From: Stentor roeselii
Taxonomy: Eukaryota > Ciliophora > Heterotrichea > Heterotrichida > Stentoridae
DNA length: 64,000 nt
Assembly (NCBI GenBank): GCA_006503475.1
Contig: RSEH01000036.1
Span: 62,001 to 126,000, forward strand
Direction: 5' to 3'
The notes under the pieces were generated by a model that worked only from the letters and a program-made list of their open reading frames with translations, had not been told where the DNA came from and made no database searches. Below, piece after piece: positions 9,454 through 18,508 of this stretch (position 1 is the stretch's first letter; each line of letters begins with the position of its first letter). The translations under genes were made by a program, and so were the position numbers.

Positions 9454-12400
9454 TCAAGACTCTGATTTAACTATAGTAAACGATTTATCTTCAGTATCTC
9501 TTGACAAAACTATTACTTTATCGGTAGGGGGCTCATTGTCGCTATTAATAGGAATAACTTGGTTCTTTCTCAAAAGGCCAAACAGTTTCGCATATAACTT
9601 TTTCATCATAATTAAAATCGGAGCGAATGTCTGAGCAGCAAATATAGCATAAATCATTCCTACAAAAATCTGATCAATATAGCCTATAATCGAATCATTG
9701 TTGTAAACATTTATCAACAAAATAATTAAAATAATGCAACAAATGATGAATTCTGTGAAAATATTCGTTAATGTGATGATTTTTTCTGAGTAAGGTTTGA
9801 AGTACCCCAGATACAGCATGAACTACTTGAAGATTACAGAAATGTTGAGAATTAAGGTGAGTGAAATTTGGAAGGTCGGGTAGTCTTCCAGTGAAAAGAG
9901 GATCACGATAAATATCAATCTTCTTAGAAAGAAAAAGAAATAAAAGAACGATGCCAGAAGTCCATGATCATTACTGAGTTCGTAGAATAAAGATCCATAT
10001 TTTTGCATTAAATTTGAATCACCTTGAGTTATCTCGTCCTTGTGCTTGTTCATAAATATCAGACTTAACATGGGAGTCAAGATTATTGCAAGTGAAAGAA
10101 TTATACTGAGGAAAAAACTGAAAACTTCAGCAAGTGTTTCAATTTTTATGTATTGAAGACCTATAGTACAAGCTACTCCGATATCTAGATAACTTTGAAT
10201 GATAAATCTAATATAAGAGTTAAACCTGAACTTTTTGTTTAATGTACCCAAACAACCATGTATTCGACGACATTTTGGAAATTTTTCAAGAGTTTTAGAA
10301 AAAAATGAAACAATCAAATCATTAGAAAAAATAAAAATAAGAGCAGTTATCAAATGGCCAGCATTGTAGAATATTGAATATGATTTAATCCCAAAATCGT
10401 AAAATCGACCTTTTAACTTAGTGAAGTGCTTTTCTGAAATAAAAAAATCAAACATATTGAAAACTCTGGTTACTTCTCTTAATGCACTCAATAAAATCTT
10501 AAATTTCAAGGGTAGATGAGTATTAATGAGTCCTAAATAAACAATAATCTGAATAGAATTCAAAAAATTCCAAAACGAAACAAAATTAAAATTGAAGATT
10601 GAAATAAAAAAAGAAATCGAGGCAATAACGTAAAAGCTATTTTTTCCTACCTGTGAAAAAGTGCTGTTTAACTGAGAATTCGCATTTGTTCCGTTTCGTG
10701 AAATATCAATAAAAAACTCATTAGAAACAAGAGAACTATTGAAGTTTGAAATAACATTTTTTCCTATCCGAAGCCTTGCAGTGATTTTTTGACTTTTAGA
10801 ATTTGAATAAGTCATAATCATTTTATACGACCTAGCATTAAATGAACTTAAAGTAAACATAATGCCACTTTGATCACTTGAAACATCCAAATCACTTTCT
10901 GTCAGTTCTGACTTAAGGTCTAAAGAAAACCGAATTAAAATATTGAAATTACCATCAACTTCAACATTAGCTATAAAAGCTTTCAGGTGACATTCACCAT
11001 CACCTTCATACTGACCAAGACAAACACAAGTCCCATTAACAACAGTTGCAAATTCCACACATTTACTACAAACCTGAGCATTGCATTCAAGACACAACTT
11101 AGGGCAAGAAAAGCATTTTCCATTATAAAAAAATTCTTGAAGCTCACAAAAAACACAAGATCCTTTTTCCTCATTCCAAGTCTCGCACTTCACACACTTC
11201 AAGCCTTTAACATAAAACATAACTGGACAACTACAGCCGATATCTCGTTTATCAGCTCCTTCAACTAAGCACTCATCACAAGTTTTATCATTCGAGCAAG
11301 TTTTACAGTCACTTCTGCAAGTTCTACAAATCAAAGGACTGAAAGATTCAGTAAAAGTCCCTTCAGGACAATAACACCCTGAACTATCAGCAAGGGCCAA
11401 AGTATCTAAACATGAAAAGCATTGAAATTCGTCACATTCTCTGCAGTCTTCAGGGCACTTTTCACATTGTTGAGCAAGGTAAAAGCCTTCCTTGCATTTA
11501 CAAGAAATTCCGTCAGGAATTTTTGTGTCATCCTTGCAGATGACACACTTTCCAGTCGACTCACATTTCAAGCAGTCTTCATGACACTTGACGCAAGAAT
11601 CAACTGAATTTAAAATGCTTGCAGCTCCGTAACCTTCAAGACATTCGCATCCGAAAGATTTGGGAAGGGCTTCTAAAGCGATGCAAGTCAAACAAACGCC
11701 AAAGCTACTGCATTCTTTGCATTCAGAATAACAAGGCTTGCATTTGTTGTCGCTTAAGTAAAAACCTGAAGCGCATTCGCAGTTTAAGTCGAGAACTGCT
11801 CCTGAAACTTTACATTGGGAACACTTTCCGCTGGGCAAACAGGATGAACAACCGGACCCACATGAGAGGCAGGCCGAGGAAGTGTCTAGAGATGAGGTGT
11901 TAAAGAAACCGGTTTTGCATTTGCAACCTCCTGGTGATGGCTCTGAGTTTAAAGATTTGCATTTGGTGCAGGTTGAATTGTTGGAACATTGGAAACAGTC
12001 AGATAGGCAAGACTGACAACGAGTTCCATCAAAGTAAAACGAGTCAATGCAAACACATGTTGATTCAGTTGCAGTTGTATTTTCAGGACAAGCGCATAAA
12101 ATTTGAGAGTTCTCAAATTGGCAGGATTTAATTGAGCAAGTCGTGCAAGTCAAACAAGATTCTGAGTTACAGCCTTCTTTACAAGTTGAACATGACGACC
12201 CAGTTGGACTTTGAACTTTGATCAACTGATTTGGGATGCACCCTGACGAGGTCTCAAGAACCACTGATTCAGAGCAAGCACTGCAACCTTGAACCAAGCA
12301 ATTCGTTGAATCTCCTGAAATATGATTAGAAAAAGTCTCTTCCGAGTCATATAAAAAAAAACTCCAAACATACCCCATGATCGGAGTTTGGTCTTTTACT

Positions 12401-12969
12401 CCTAAATTGCACTGCTGAACATCATTCAATGAAAAATTACTTGACAAGACTGAGTTGATCACCAATGATTTATTAATGAAAACTTTCACATTTGAGTTGA
12501 TAACAGTCGTAATAAGATGCCACCTTCCTAAATGAAATTTACCATAAATAAAAGAATTCATCGCTGTTTTTAACTCAGAATTTCCAAGCCCCGTGTAAAA
12601 AAATGCAAGATTCGATTCAATTGAGTATCTTTTTAAGTAAAGAACTTGTGATTTACTCTTGCAATAAAAACAGAAAAATCTGTAGTCCTCAGGTAAGATC
12701 CAAAACACAACAGTCAATACTTGCGGCATGGAAAATTCATTCACCAGTTCATTAGGCGGAAGAGTGACAGTCGAGTCACTCGAATTAAAATAAACTCCTC
12801 TATCAGTAGCAAGAACATTTTTCACCTGATCATTCAAACTGACTCCATTCACAGCATAGTTGAAGTGATTCGAGTAATCATGATAGACCTCTCCGAAGTT
12901 CTTATGAAACTTGTACTCAATAATCAAAGCAGCTTTAAAAATTCCTAATAAGACCATGAACCCTTTCAT
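9454..12969 (-). CDS. Large cysteine-rich receptor-like membrane protein B (tandem paralogue of A)
   Basis: Two exons across a 15 nt intron (9823-9837), 1166 aa. I chose ATG 12969 because it starts directly with a signal peptide (MKGFMVLLGIFKAAL), as in paralogue A; an in-frame ATG 51 nt upstream at 13020 lies inside the divergent GTSF1-like gene. Same plan as A: LamG-like region, long Cys-rich repeats, Ser/Thr-rich region and a multi-TM C-terminus with the shared block YIRFIIQSYLDIG. Sequence identity to A is clear throughout but far from complete, so the duplication is old. Function unknown; surface reception or adhesion is the likely theme. Confidence 0.9.
9823..9837 (-). other. 15-nt intron in receptor B
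   Basis: Minus strand GTAATCTTCAAGTAG, with an in-frame stop. Splicing joins ...ILNIS to FMLYLGYFKPYSEK. Same codon position as the intron in receptor A, so it predates the duplication. Confidence 0.94.
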
Positions 12970-12981
12970 CTTTCTTATAAT

Positions 12982-13218
12982 ATGGATGATAAAGTTCCGT
13001 GCGTTTATAACTCGAACCATTTAATCAAACCTGAAAGACTTGTTTGGCATTATGTCAAGTGTGAAGACCGAAAAAGACAACAACATTTGTACTCGATTTG
13101 TCCTTACAACTCGATGCACCATGTTCCAGTCACTGAATTCGACGCACATGTGATGAAGTGCAAACCGGCTGAGCAGGAGATGAAGCTGAACTTTGGTAAT
13201 GACGACCCTTGGGGGTAG
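12982..13218 (+). CDS. GTSF1/Asterix-like double CHHC zinc-finger protein, 78 aa
   Basis: 78 aa with two perfect CHHC fingers: C7-H13-H23-C27 and C40-H46-H56-C60, both with spacing C-x5-H-x9-H-x3-C. The text of the second finger (CPYNSMHHVPVTEFDAH) closely resembles GTSF1. The C-terminal tail ends in an acidic stretch with a single tryptophan (NDDPWG); animal GTSF1 uses Trp residues in the tail to touch PIWI proteins. GTSF1 proteins assist PIWI-clade Argonautes, and a GTSF1 has been reported to act with PIWI in Paramecium genome rearrangement. CHHC fingers also occur in U11-48K and TRM13, but those are longer proteins. Starts 12 nt from the divergent receptor B start. Confidence 0.88.
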   Translation: MDDKVPCVYNSNHLIKPERLVWHYVKCEDRKRQQHLYSICPYNSMHHVPVTEFDAHVMKCKPAEQEMKLNFGNDDPWG

Positions 13219-13323
13219 TTTAGTAAATTCCCTTAAATAAAAGTTTTAAGTTAAATCATTTGAATCTGTGAAAATCTTGAAATCGAAAATTTCTAATAAA
13301 ATAGTCTAAAATCCTTTGAAATA

Positions 13324-14484
13324 ATGGAAAACCCTGGAATTGCCTTTAAAACTATCTCAAAAGCCAGCTTTTTCGACCTTTACAACGACCTCTCAGCCCG
13401 TGACAAGCCTTTAAGTCCGAAGACTTCTCCGAAAACTCCTCAATCCGCGCACCTATCTCCTAAATCCAAGAGTCGAGTACCAAGACTTCAAGTCTACTCT
13501 CAAAGCCCAGAAGTTGAAGAGTCAAGTCCAAAACCTCTTCTTCCCAAAACTCGCCCTCCAAGTGAGTTAATCGCTGTAGACATTCCTTTAAAGCCTTCAG
13601 AAGAAACAGCTGACTTCGGTGACCAATCTCACAAGTCTCTTGATTTTCACTCATCTTTCCGTAGTTCTAATTTTTACGAATCGTTTAACTTGCCTAAAGT
13701 GCCGAAAAGTCTTAATTCATTTGAAAAGGCTTCAAGAGAAACTTCAAGTTTAAAGATTTATATGGAAAAACTTCGAGAGTTGGAAGGCTTTGAAGAGTCA
13801 ACTGACCCGATCATTGTGCAGCTTGAGAACACGAAACTTAATTCTTTTGATGATATTCTTGAGTTGATTTTTTGTGAATGCTCTTTGAAGGTCAAGGCGA
13901 ATGGATGTTTGTTTGTAAAGTGCTCAAGGGATGGAAAAATCTTGGAAAGTCAGAAACTTGATTTTTTTTATTCAACTTTAGGAGGAGCTGCTTTTGATTC
14001 GAACAAGCTACTTCATAGAAATTTGTTGAAAAAGTACCTTTTTGAAGTCACCCAAAGTCAAGAAGTCCCTGGTTTGTCACTATGGAAAAAAATAGGATTT
14101 CCACAGGATGTTAACGATTTTTTATCTCAGAGAGGTTCACCACTTTCTCTTATTATTGCGATACATATACTGGAAATGATCACTTTTTCTTTTTGGAAAG
14201 AAATTTTAGACCTGGGTGTTCCATTTTTAGATATTTGCTTTCAGTTAGCGATTGAAGCATATCAGATGTCGAAAATCTCTAAGTTAAAGAATTACTTCTC
14301 AAGTAACATTGTACCAAACTACTTCAAACTGACCACTGCTGCCGTTCTTAACTTTTTCATGGTAAAAACCTGCCGAGTCATCGATAACTACGAACTTCTT
14401 CAAAAGACAGTAGAACAAATGAGAGACAATCACATATTTTTACTTCAATCAGTCGACCCTTCAATCTTAAAACCATTCCGCTAG
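13324..14484 (+). CDS. Hypothetical protein, 386 aa
   Basis: Residues 1-150 are low-complexity, rich in Ser, Pro and Lys (many SPK/SPKT-like sites that could be phosphorylated). Residues ~160-386 look globular and helical with hydrophobic blocks such as SLIIAIHILEMITFSFWKEI. No family recognised. The globular half appears soluble, since the hydrophobic blocks carry charges. The next gene starts 24 nt downstream on the same strand. Confidence 0.78.
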   Translation: MENPGIAFKTISKASFFDLYNDLSARDKPLSPKTSPKTPQSAHLSPKSKSRVPRLQVYSQSPEVEESSPKPLLPKTRPPSELIAVDIPLKPSEETADFGDQSHKSLDFHSSFRSSNFYESFNLPKVPKSLNSFEKASRETSSLKIYMEKLRELEGFEESTDPIIVQLENTKLNSFDDILELIFCECSLKVKANGCLFVKCSRDGKILESQKLDFFYSTLGGAAFDSNKLLHRNLLKKYLFEVTQSQEVPGLSLWKKIGFPQDVNDFLSQRGSPLSLIIAIHILEMITFSFWKEILDLGVPFLDICFQLAIEAYQMSKISKLKNYFSSNIVPNYFKLTTAAVLNFFMVKTCRVIDNYELLQKTVEQMRDNHIFLLQSVDPSILKPFR

Positions 14485-14508
14485 TCAAATTAATTTAATT
14501 AACAATAA

Positions 14509-15336
14509 ATGGAAGACCGTCAAGAAAAAGTATCAAAATACCTCTACTCCCCTCTCTCCTCTCAAAGTCTTCACCTCCAGTCCGAGGTAAGAATGCTTGA
14601 AGAACGGTTAAAAAACCTGGAGTACCTCAAACAAACCTACGAAAGAAGTGCCCGTGAGAAGTCAGCAGAACTCGACTCATTATCCAGAGAAAATTTCGAC
14701 TTAAAATCCCAAAATCTAGAAAAAAACCGAAAAATCGACGATTTAAGCCGTCAGGTTAATTCATTGGAATCGAATTTCTTGGGGATTATCGAAGAACTTC
14801 GAACAAATAAACTGCTTTTAGAGCAAGAAATCAGTTCAAAATCAGGAAAAATCTTTGAACTTGAGCATTCTCTACAGGAACAATTTGAGAAAAACTTGAA
14901 ACTTATCGATGAAAACCAGGCCCTTCGCAAAGAAATCAAGGACAGGGAAAAAAACTATGAAGAACAAGTTGAGACTTTAGAAGAGAAGCTTAAACAACTG
15001 CTGGTCAGTCAACGAATGACTGAAGATCGAGTAAATAAAATGCTTAAAGTCAACACCCCAAAGAAAAAAAAACCTCAAAGCAACGGCAGGTTATCAGAAA
15101 TGTATAAAAAAGAAGTCGCTTTGAATAAATCACTGAAAACAATCATTTCAGGAATGAATAAAAAAAAACCTGATGATATCGAAACTCGACTTTTAAGTAG
15201 TGAAAAAAAAATCAAGGAACTTGAGTCAGCTTTAGCAAGTACTTCAAAAAATGAGTTTAGTTCACCATTGCAAAGTTCATGTAAACTAAGAAGCTCTTCT
15301 CAGTCCTTGCGTAACAAGAAGTCGCGTTATGGTTAA
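14509..15336 (+). CDS. Coiled-coil protein, 275 aa
   Basis: Residues ~25-170 form a continuous coiled coil (LEERLKNLEYLKQTYERSAR onwards), followed by a basic Lys/Pro stretch (TPKKKKPQ), a second short helix and a Ser-rich basic tail. Such proteins in ciliates are often basal body or cortical cytoskeleton components, but nothing specific is visible. Follows the 386 aa gene by 24 nt and precedes the DHHC-like gene by 14 nt, all on the plus strand. Confidence 0.78.
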   Translation: MEDRQEKVSKYLYSPLSSQSLHLQSEVRMLEERLKNLEYLKQTYERSAREKSAELDSLSRENFDLKSQNLEKNRKIDDLSRQVNSLESNFLGIIEELRTNKLLLEQEISSKSGKIFELEHSLQEQFEKNLKLIDENQALRKEIKDREKNYEEQVETLEEKLKQLLVSQRMTEDRVNKMLKVNTPKKKKPQSNGRLSEMYKKEVALNKSLKTIISGMNKKKPDDIETRLLSSEKKIKELESALASTSKNEFSSPLQSSCKLRSSSQSLRNKKSRYG

Positions 15337-15350
15337 TAAGTAGATAAATA

Positions 15351-15926
15351 ATGATGTTCAATTTAGAAGTCAATGACTATTCTCCGATGAAACGACGACG
15401 ACTTTGGTCAAGTCCCGTTGGCAACATGCTTGGCTTGCTTTACAATTCAACTGGAAAGCCTCTGATGACCCTTGGTCCTCAATGTAATGTTTAAAAAGAT
15501 CTGTATTTTTTTCTATCTTTTTTGATTCTTTTCCTGCTTCAAGGACTTTTTTTGCTCTGCGCCTTTCACTTATTATCAAATCTTGTAAAAATTTCCCTGG
15601 TCTTCACTTTTCTTATGAGTCTCTCAAGTTTCGCCTTTGCTGGACTAGCTGATCCAGGGATAAACCAAGAGCAAATCACGAAAGAAGACGAAATTCGAAC
15701 TTTTTTCAATGATAAAAAATTCTGCAGGGTCTGCGAAGTGCTTCGAAAGCCAGGATGTCTTCACTGCATTGAATGTGACTTATGTATAAACCAGCGTCGC
15801 TTTCACAGCATCGTGATTGGAAAATGCGTTGGAGAAAAGAACGTTTTTTGTTATTATTTCGGAATTTTCAGCTGTTTAGTGACTTTCTTGCAGTTATTCT
15901 TCGCGGTTTTAATAAATTTAAAGTAA
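15351..15926 (+). CDS. DHHC-family membrane protein lacking the catalytic cysteine
   Basis: 186 aa after removing a 15 nt intron. Two hydrophobic segments (~46-70 and ~75-92) are followed by the DPG motif (96-98) typical of DHHC acyltransferases, then a cysteine-rich domain: C120-x2-C123, KP, H133-C134, C137, C140, C154. Aligning C140 with the family, the DHHC tetrad reads RFHS (145-148): Asp, first His and the nucleophile Cys are all changed. CVGxxN and one more TM segment follow, then it stops, so the usual fourth TM and TTxE motif are missing. Probably a pseudoenzyme, possibly a partner or regulator of a true acyltransferase. An alternative start is ATG 15354. An 18 nt GT...AG stretch at 15923-15940 could add a short tail, but that length is unlike the other introns. 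Confidence 0.75.
15484..15498 (+). other. 15-nt intron in the DHHC-like gene
   Basis: GTAATGTTTAAAAAG; in-frame TAA inside. Splicing joins ...LGPQ to YLYFFLSFL in frame and supplies the ATG that the downstream exon lacks. A at position 10. Confidence 0.93.
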
Positions 15927-15986
15927 TTATAACTATTCAGTGATTTCTTGAACCTCGCGCTGCGATCTGAGCAGTTTGTTCAGAGT

Positions 15987-16916
15987 CTAAATGAAAAGTA
16001 CCGAGTTGAATTCATCGAAATTGCTTATTTCATTGCCGAAAATCAGCATTTCAGTTAAAGAACTATTGTATTTCTCGATTACTTCTAATAACATCTCGCC
16101 TGTCAAGTCAGTGATTCCGTTTTTCCAAACATGAAGACTTTCCAGTGACCGATTCACACTTAAGCTAGATAAAATATGTTTGAACCCTTCATCTGCCAGT
16201 CCACAGTTCCCAAGACTTAGAAACTTGAGACCTGTATTGACACAAAGAGCATCACTTAAGTCACTAGCAGCTTCAGAATCAATTCCATTATCATTCAAAT
16301 AAAGCTTTGAAAGACAAATATCACTTTCCAAGTAATCCGCAACAAGTTTAACTCCAACAGAAGTGAATTGATTGTCTCCAAGATGCAAAGTCCGAATATG
16401 AATTTTTTCACTGTTCATTGCAACTCTAAGTGAAAATTACATTAAAGATAAAAGACCTTCGTCGCCAATTTCGTTGCCGTTCAAGAAAAGGTTCTCAAGT
16501 TTTGACTCGGTTAACGCCAGTAAAGACCCGGAAAGGCTGGTGCAGATTGAGTCGTTTATGTGAGAAAGACCCAGGCTTAGAGTGGTCAGGTTGTTCAGTT
16601 CAGGAAGGATGTTTATTAAATGGGAAAGACCTGCTTCTTGGAAGTTGTTACTCGCGATGTAAAGCTCTTTTATTTCTGTGTGCTTTGATAAGGCGGAGGT
16701 GATTGCTTCTAGACCTTCGTCTTTTATTGAGTTTGAACCGAGGTAGATACTTTCTAAAGGATCTTCACGCCGGATTAGAGATATTGCTATGCATAGGGCG
16801 TCTAAATCGTCGAGTTCTAAAGCGCTTAAATCGACTTTTTTAGTTTGGCAGAGCTTTTCGAGTTCGGATCTTCGGGTTTCGATGGCGTCTTCTATTTCTT
16901 TTTGGAAGTTTTCCAT
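15987..16916 (-). CDS. Leucine-rich repeat protein (ribonuclease-inhibitor type)
   Basis: Two exons across a 15 nt intron (16426-16440), 304 aa. A short helical N-terminus is followed by about eight LRRs of ~28 residues of the RI/NOD type, for example LESIYLGSNSIKDEGLEAI, IKELYIASNNFQEAGL, LENLFLNGNEIGDEGL and LSKLYLNDNGIDSEAA. The repeat phase is unbroken across the splice. RI-type LRRs are protein-binding scaffolds (RanGAP-like, axonemal or ubiquitin-ligase adaptors); no extra domain narrows it down. The start codon is 7 nt from that of the divergent IQ-motif gene. Confidence 0.88.
16426..16440 (-). other. 15-nt intron in the LRR gene
   Basis: Minus strand GTAATTTTCACTTAG; TAA in frame at its start. 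Splicing joins ...DEGLLSL to IVAMNSEK and continues the LRR pattern. A at position 10. Confidence 0.93.
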
Positions 16917-16923
16917 TTATAAC

Positions 16924-18483
16924 ATGTTTAGGGTCAATTATTCAAAAACTAGACCGACTAGTACGAGTCCGCCTTTGAGCAGCAGGTCGTGGTTTGGGAC
17001 TAATAATCAGTTCGCTAGGCCTGATTTGCCGTTATATCAGGATAATTCCTTTACGAAACATGAATATGTCCTTGGAAAAGATCAGAGACGGTTAAACCTG
17101 ATACAAAAAGAGTTTGATAAAGCCAAGACCAACGTCGAAGAGCTAAGAAGCCAGATCCATTACTCATACATCACCAAAAAACAACTCATGACAGTTTTTC
17201 GTAGAAAACAACTGAAAAAAGAGGAAACTGAAAGAGCAGCTATAAAAATACAGAAGTTCGTCAGAGGTTTTTTAATCCGCAAAAAATTCTTAACAGTAAA
17301 AAACACACAGGAACTAGTCGATCTCCAAAGAAAAATAGTGACAATCCGTCTTCAAGGTCTCGAAAAAACCAACAAATTTTACATGTTTTACCTTGGAACC
17401 GCTCCAACAAGAGCAGCAGTAATAATTCAAAGAAGCGTCAGAAGACTCTTATTCCGACTGAAAATTGCGAAATTCATCAAATATCACGAAAAACTTCTCA
17501 ACGACCGAGCAGAAAAAATCTTTTCCGTGATTCGAAAACATTTACTTGTCTACGCAGCGCGGGTAAAAATCGAGATAACAAAATTTTTGAAATATCGGGT
17601 AAAAAGATTGGAACAGATAAAAAGAAAAGTCGCGATTTTGCAAATTGCGAAAATTTACAGAAGCAATAAATGGAGCTTTAAAGTGATTAAACATAAAATC
17701 AGCAAATTTAAGAGAAGACTTAGAAATGCTAATTTTGTGGATACTTCGAGTGTTAATAATTTGGGTCAGATGAATCCTATCACGAATCACTCTTCAAGGG
17801 CTCGTCTTTCGGTGCAAGGGTCTGATTTTGAACTTGAAGGTAGGAGTCCCGCTTTGGTTGATGAAGAAGCTTCGAGTAGTTCTTCTGAAAATGAAAGGAT
17901 TATGAGAGAGGTTTTTTTGAAGAGACAAGAAGAATTAAGAAAAGAGAAAATCAAATTTGGGAAGATTTCGCATTGTGTTGGAGAAAAACCGGAAACTCAG
18001 AATATTTTACCACTTTTGTATGAGAAAGATATTAGTGAAAACCTTGTGCAGTTCAAATATAGTGCAATCACTCGTGCAACTGCTTCAAGAATCTCAGAAT
18101 CACGACCAAAGCGATCATCTCCACATTTATTCCAATCCAAAACCCCTACTCCATTCGTGAGGTTCATATCAAAAAGACTAGAATCCAAGCCAATCCCTCT
18201 CTACAAGAGAGAAACGATATCTTCTAAAATGAGTAGATGGGACGCAGAGCCTGAATCAGACAGTTCAATTCCTAAAATCTCAATTCGTCCTCGATTTAAC
18301 TCAACAGTCAGAAACTTCACTTTCAGCCAAATGCAAAAAAGAAGATCAAAACCTGTGAAATTCGAAGAAAAATCATCCCGACCTAAAACAACTGTGAAAA
18401 TTTTTCGAGAGTTTACAAAAAAAGTGCAGGAAAATCGACCTTATACCATGAATAGTAACGTAATTGTTTTTAACCCTTCTTAA
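16924..18483 (+). CDS. IQ-motif (calmodulin-binding) protein, 519 aa
   Basis: I use ATG 16924; the frame runs upstream but there it is antisense to the LRR gene. At least two IQ motifs are visible: AAIKIQKFVRGFLIRKKF (~101-118) and AAVIIQRSVRRLLFRL (~163-178), followed by a basic helical stretch that may hold degenerate IQs. The N- and C-terminal thirds are Ser/Pro/Arg-rich and disordered. IQ motifs bind calmodulin or centrin, so a Ca-regulated cortical or ciliary role is plausible. It converges on the next gene with 25 nt between stops. Confidence 0.85.
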   Translation: MFRVNYSKTRPTSTSPPLSSRSWFGTNNQFARPDLPLYQDNSFTKHEYVLGKDQRRLNLIQKEFDKAKTNVEELRSQIHYSYITKKQLMTVFRRKQLKKEETERAAIKIQKFVRGFLIRKKFLTVKNTQELVDLQRKIVTIRLQGLEKTNKFYMFYLGTAPTRAAVIIQRSVRRLLFRLKIAKFIKYHEKLLNDRAEKIFSVIRKHLLVYAARVKIEITKFLKYRVKRLEQIKRKVAILQIAKIYRSNKWSFKVIKHKISKFKRRLRNANFVDTSSVNNLGQMNPITNHSSRARLSVQGSDFELEGRSPALVDEEASSSSSENERIMREVFLKRQEELRKEKIKFGKISHCVGEKPETQNILPLLYEKDISENLVQFKYSAITRATASRISESRPKRSSPHLFQSKTPTPFVRFISKRLESKPIPLYKRETISSKMSRWDAEPESDSSIPKISIRPRFNSTVRNFTFSQMQKRRSKPVKFEEKSSRPKTTVKIFREFTKKVQENRPYTMNSNVIVFNPS

Positions 18484-18508
18484 TTTAATGTTTTTATACA
18501 ACTTAAAG

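Noticed and set aside
15923-15986. 18-nt GT...AG stretch that would extend the DHHC-like protein past its stop
   Set aside because: Length does not fit the 15-nt rule and the added frame soon runs antisense to the LRR gene. Kept only as a remark.
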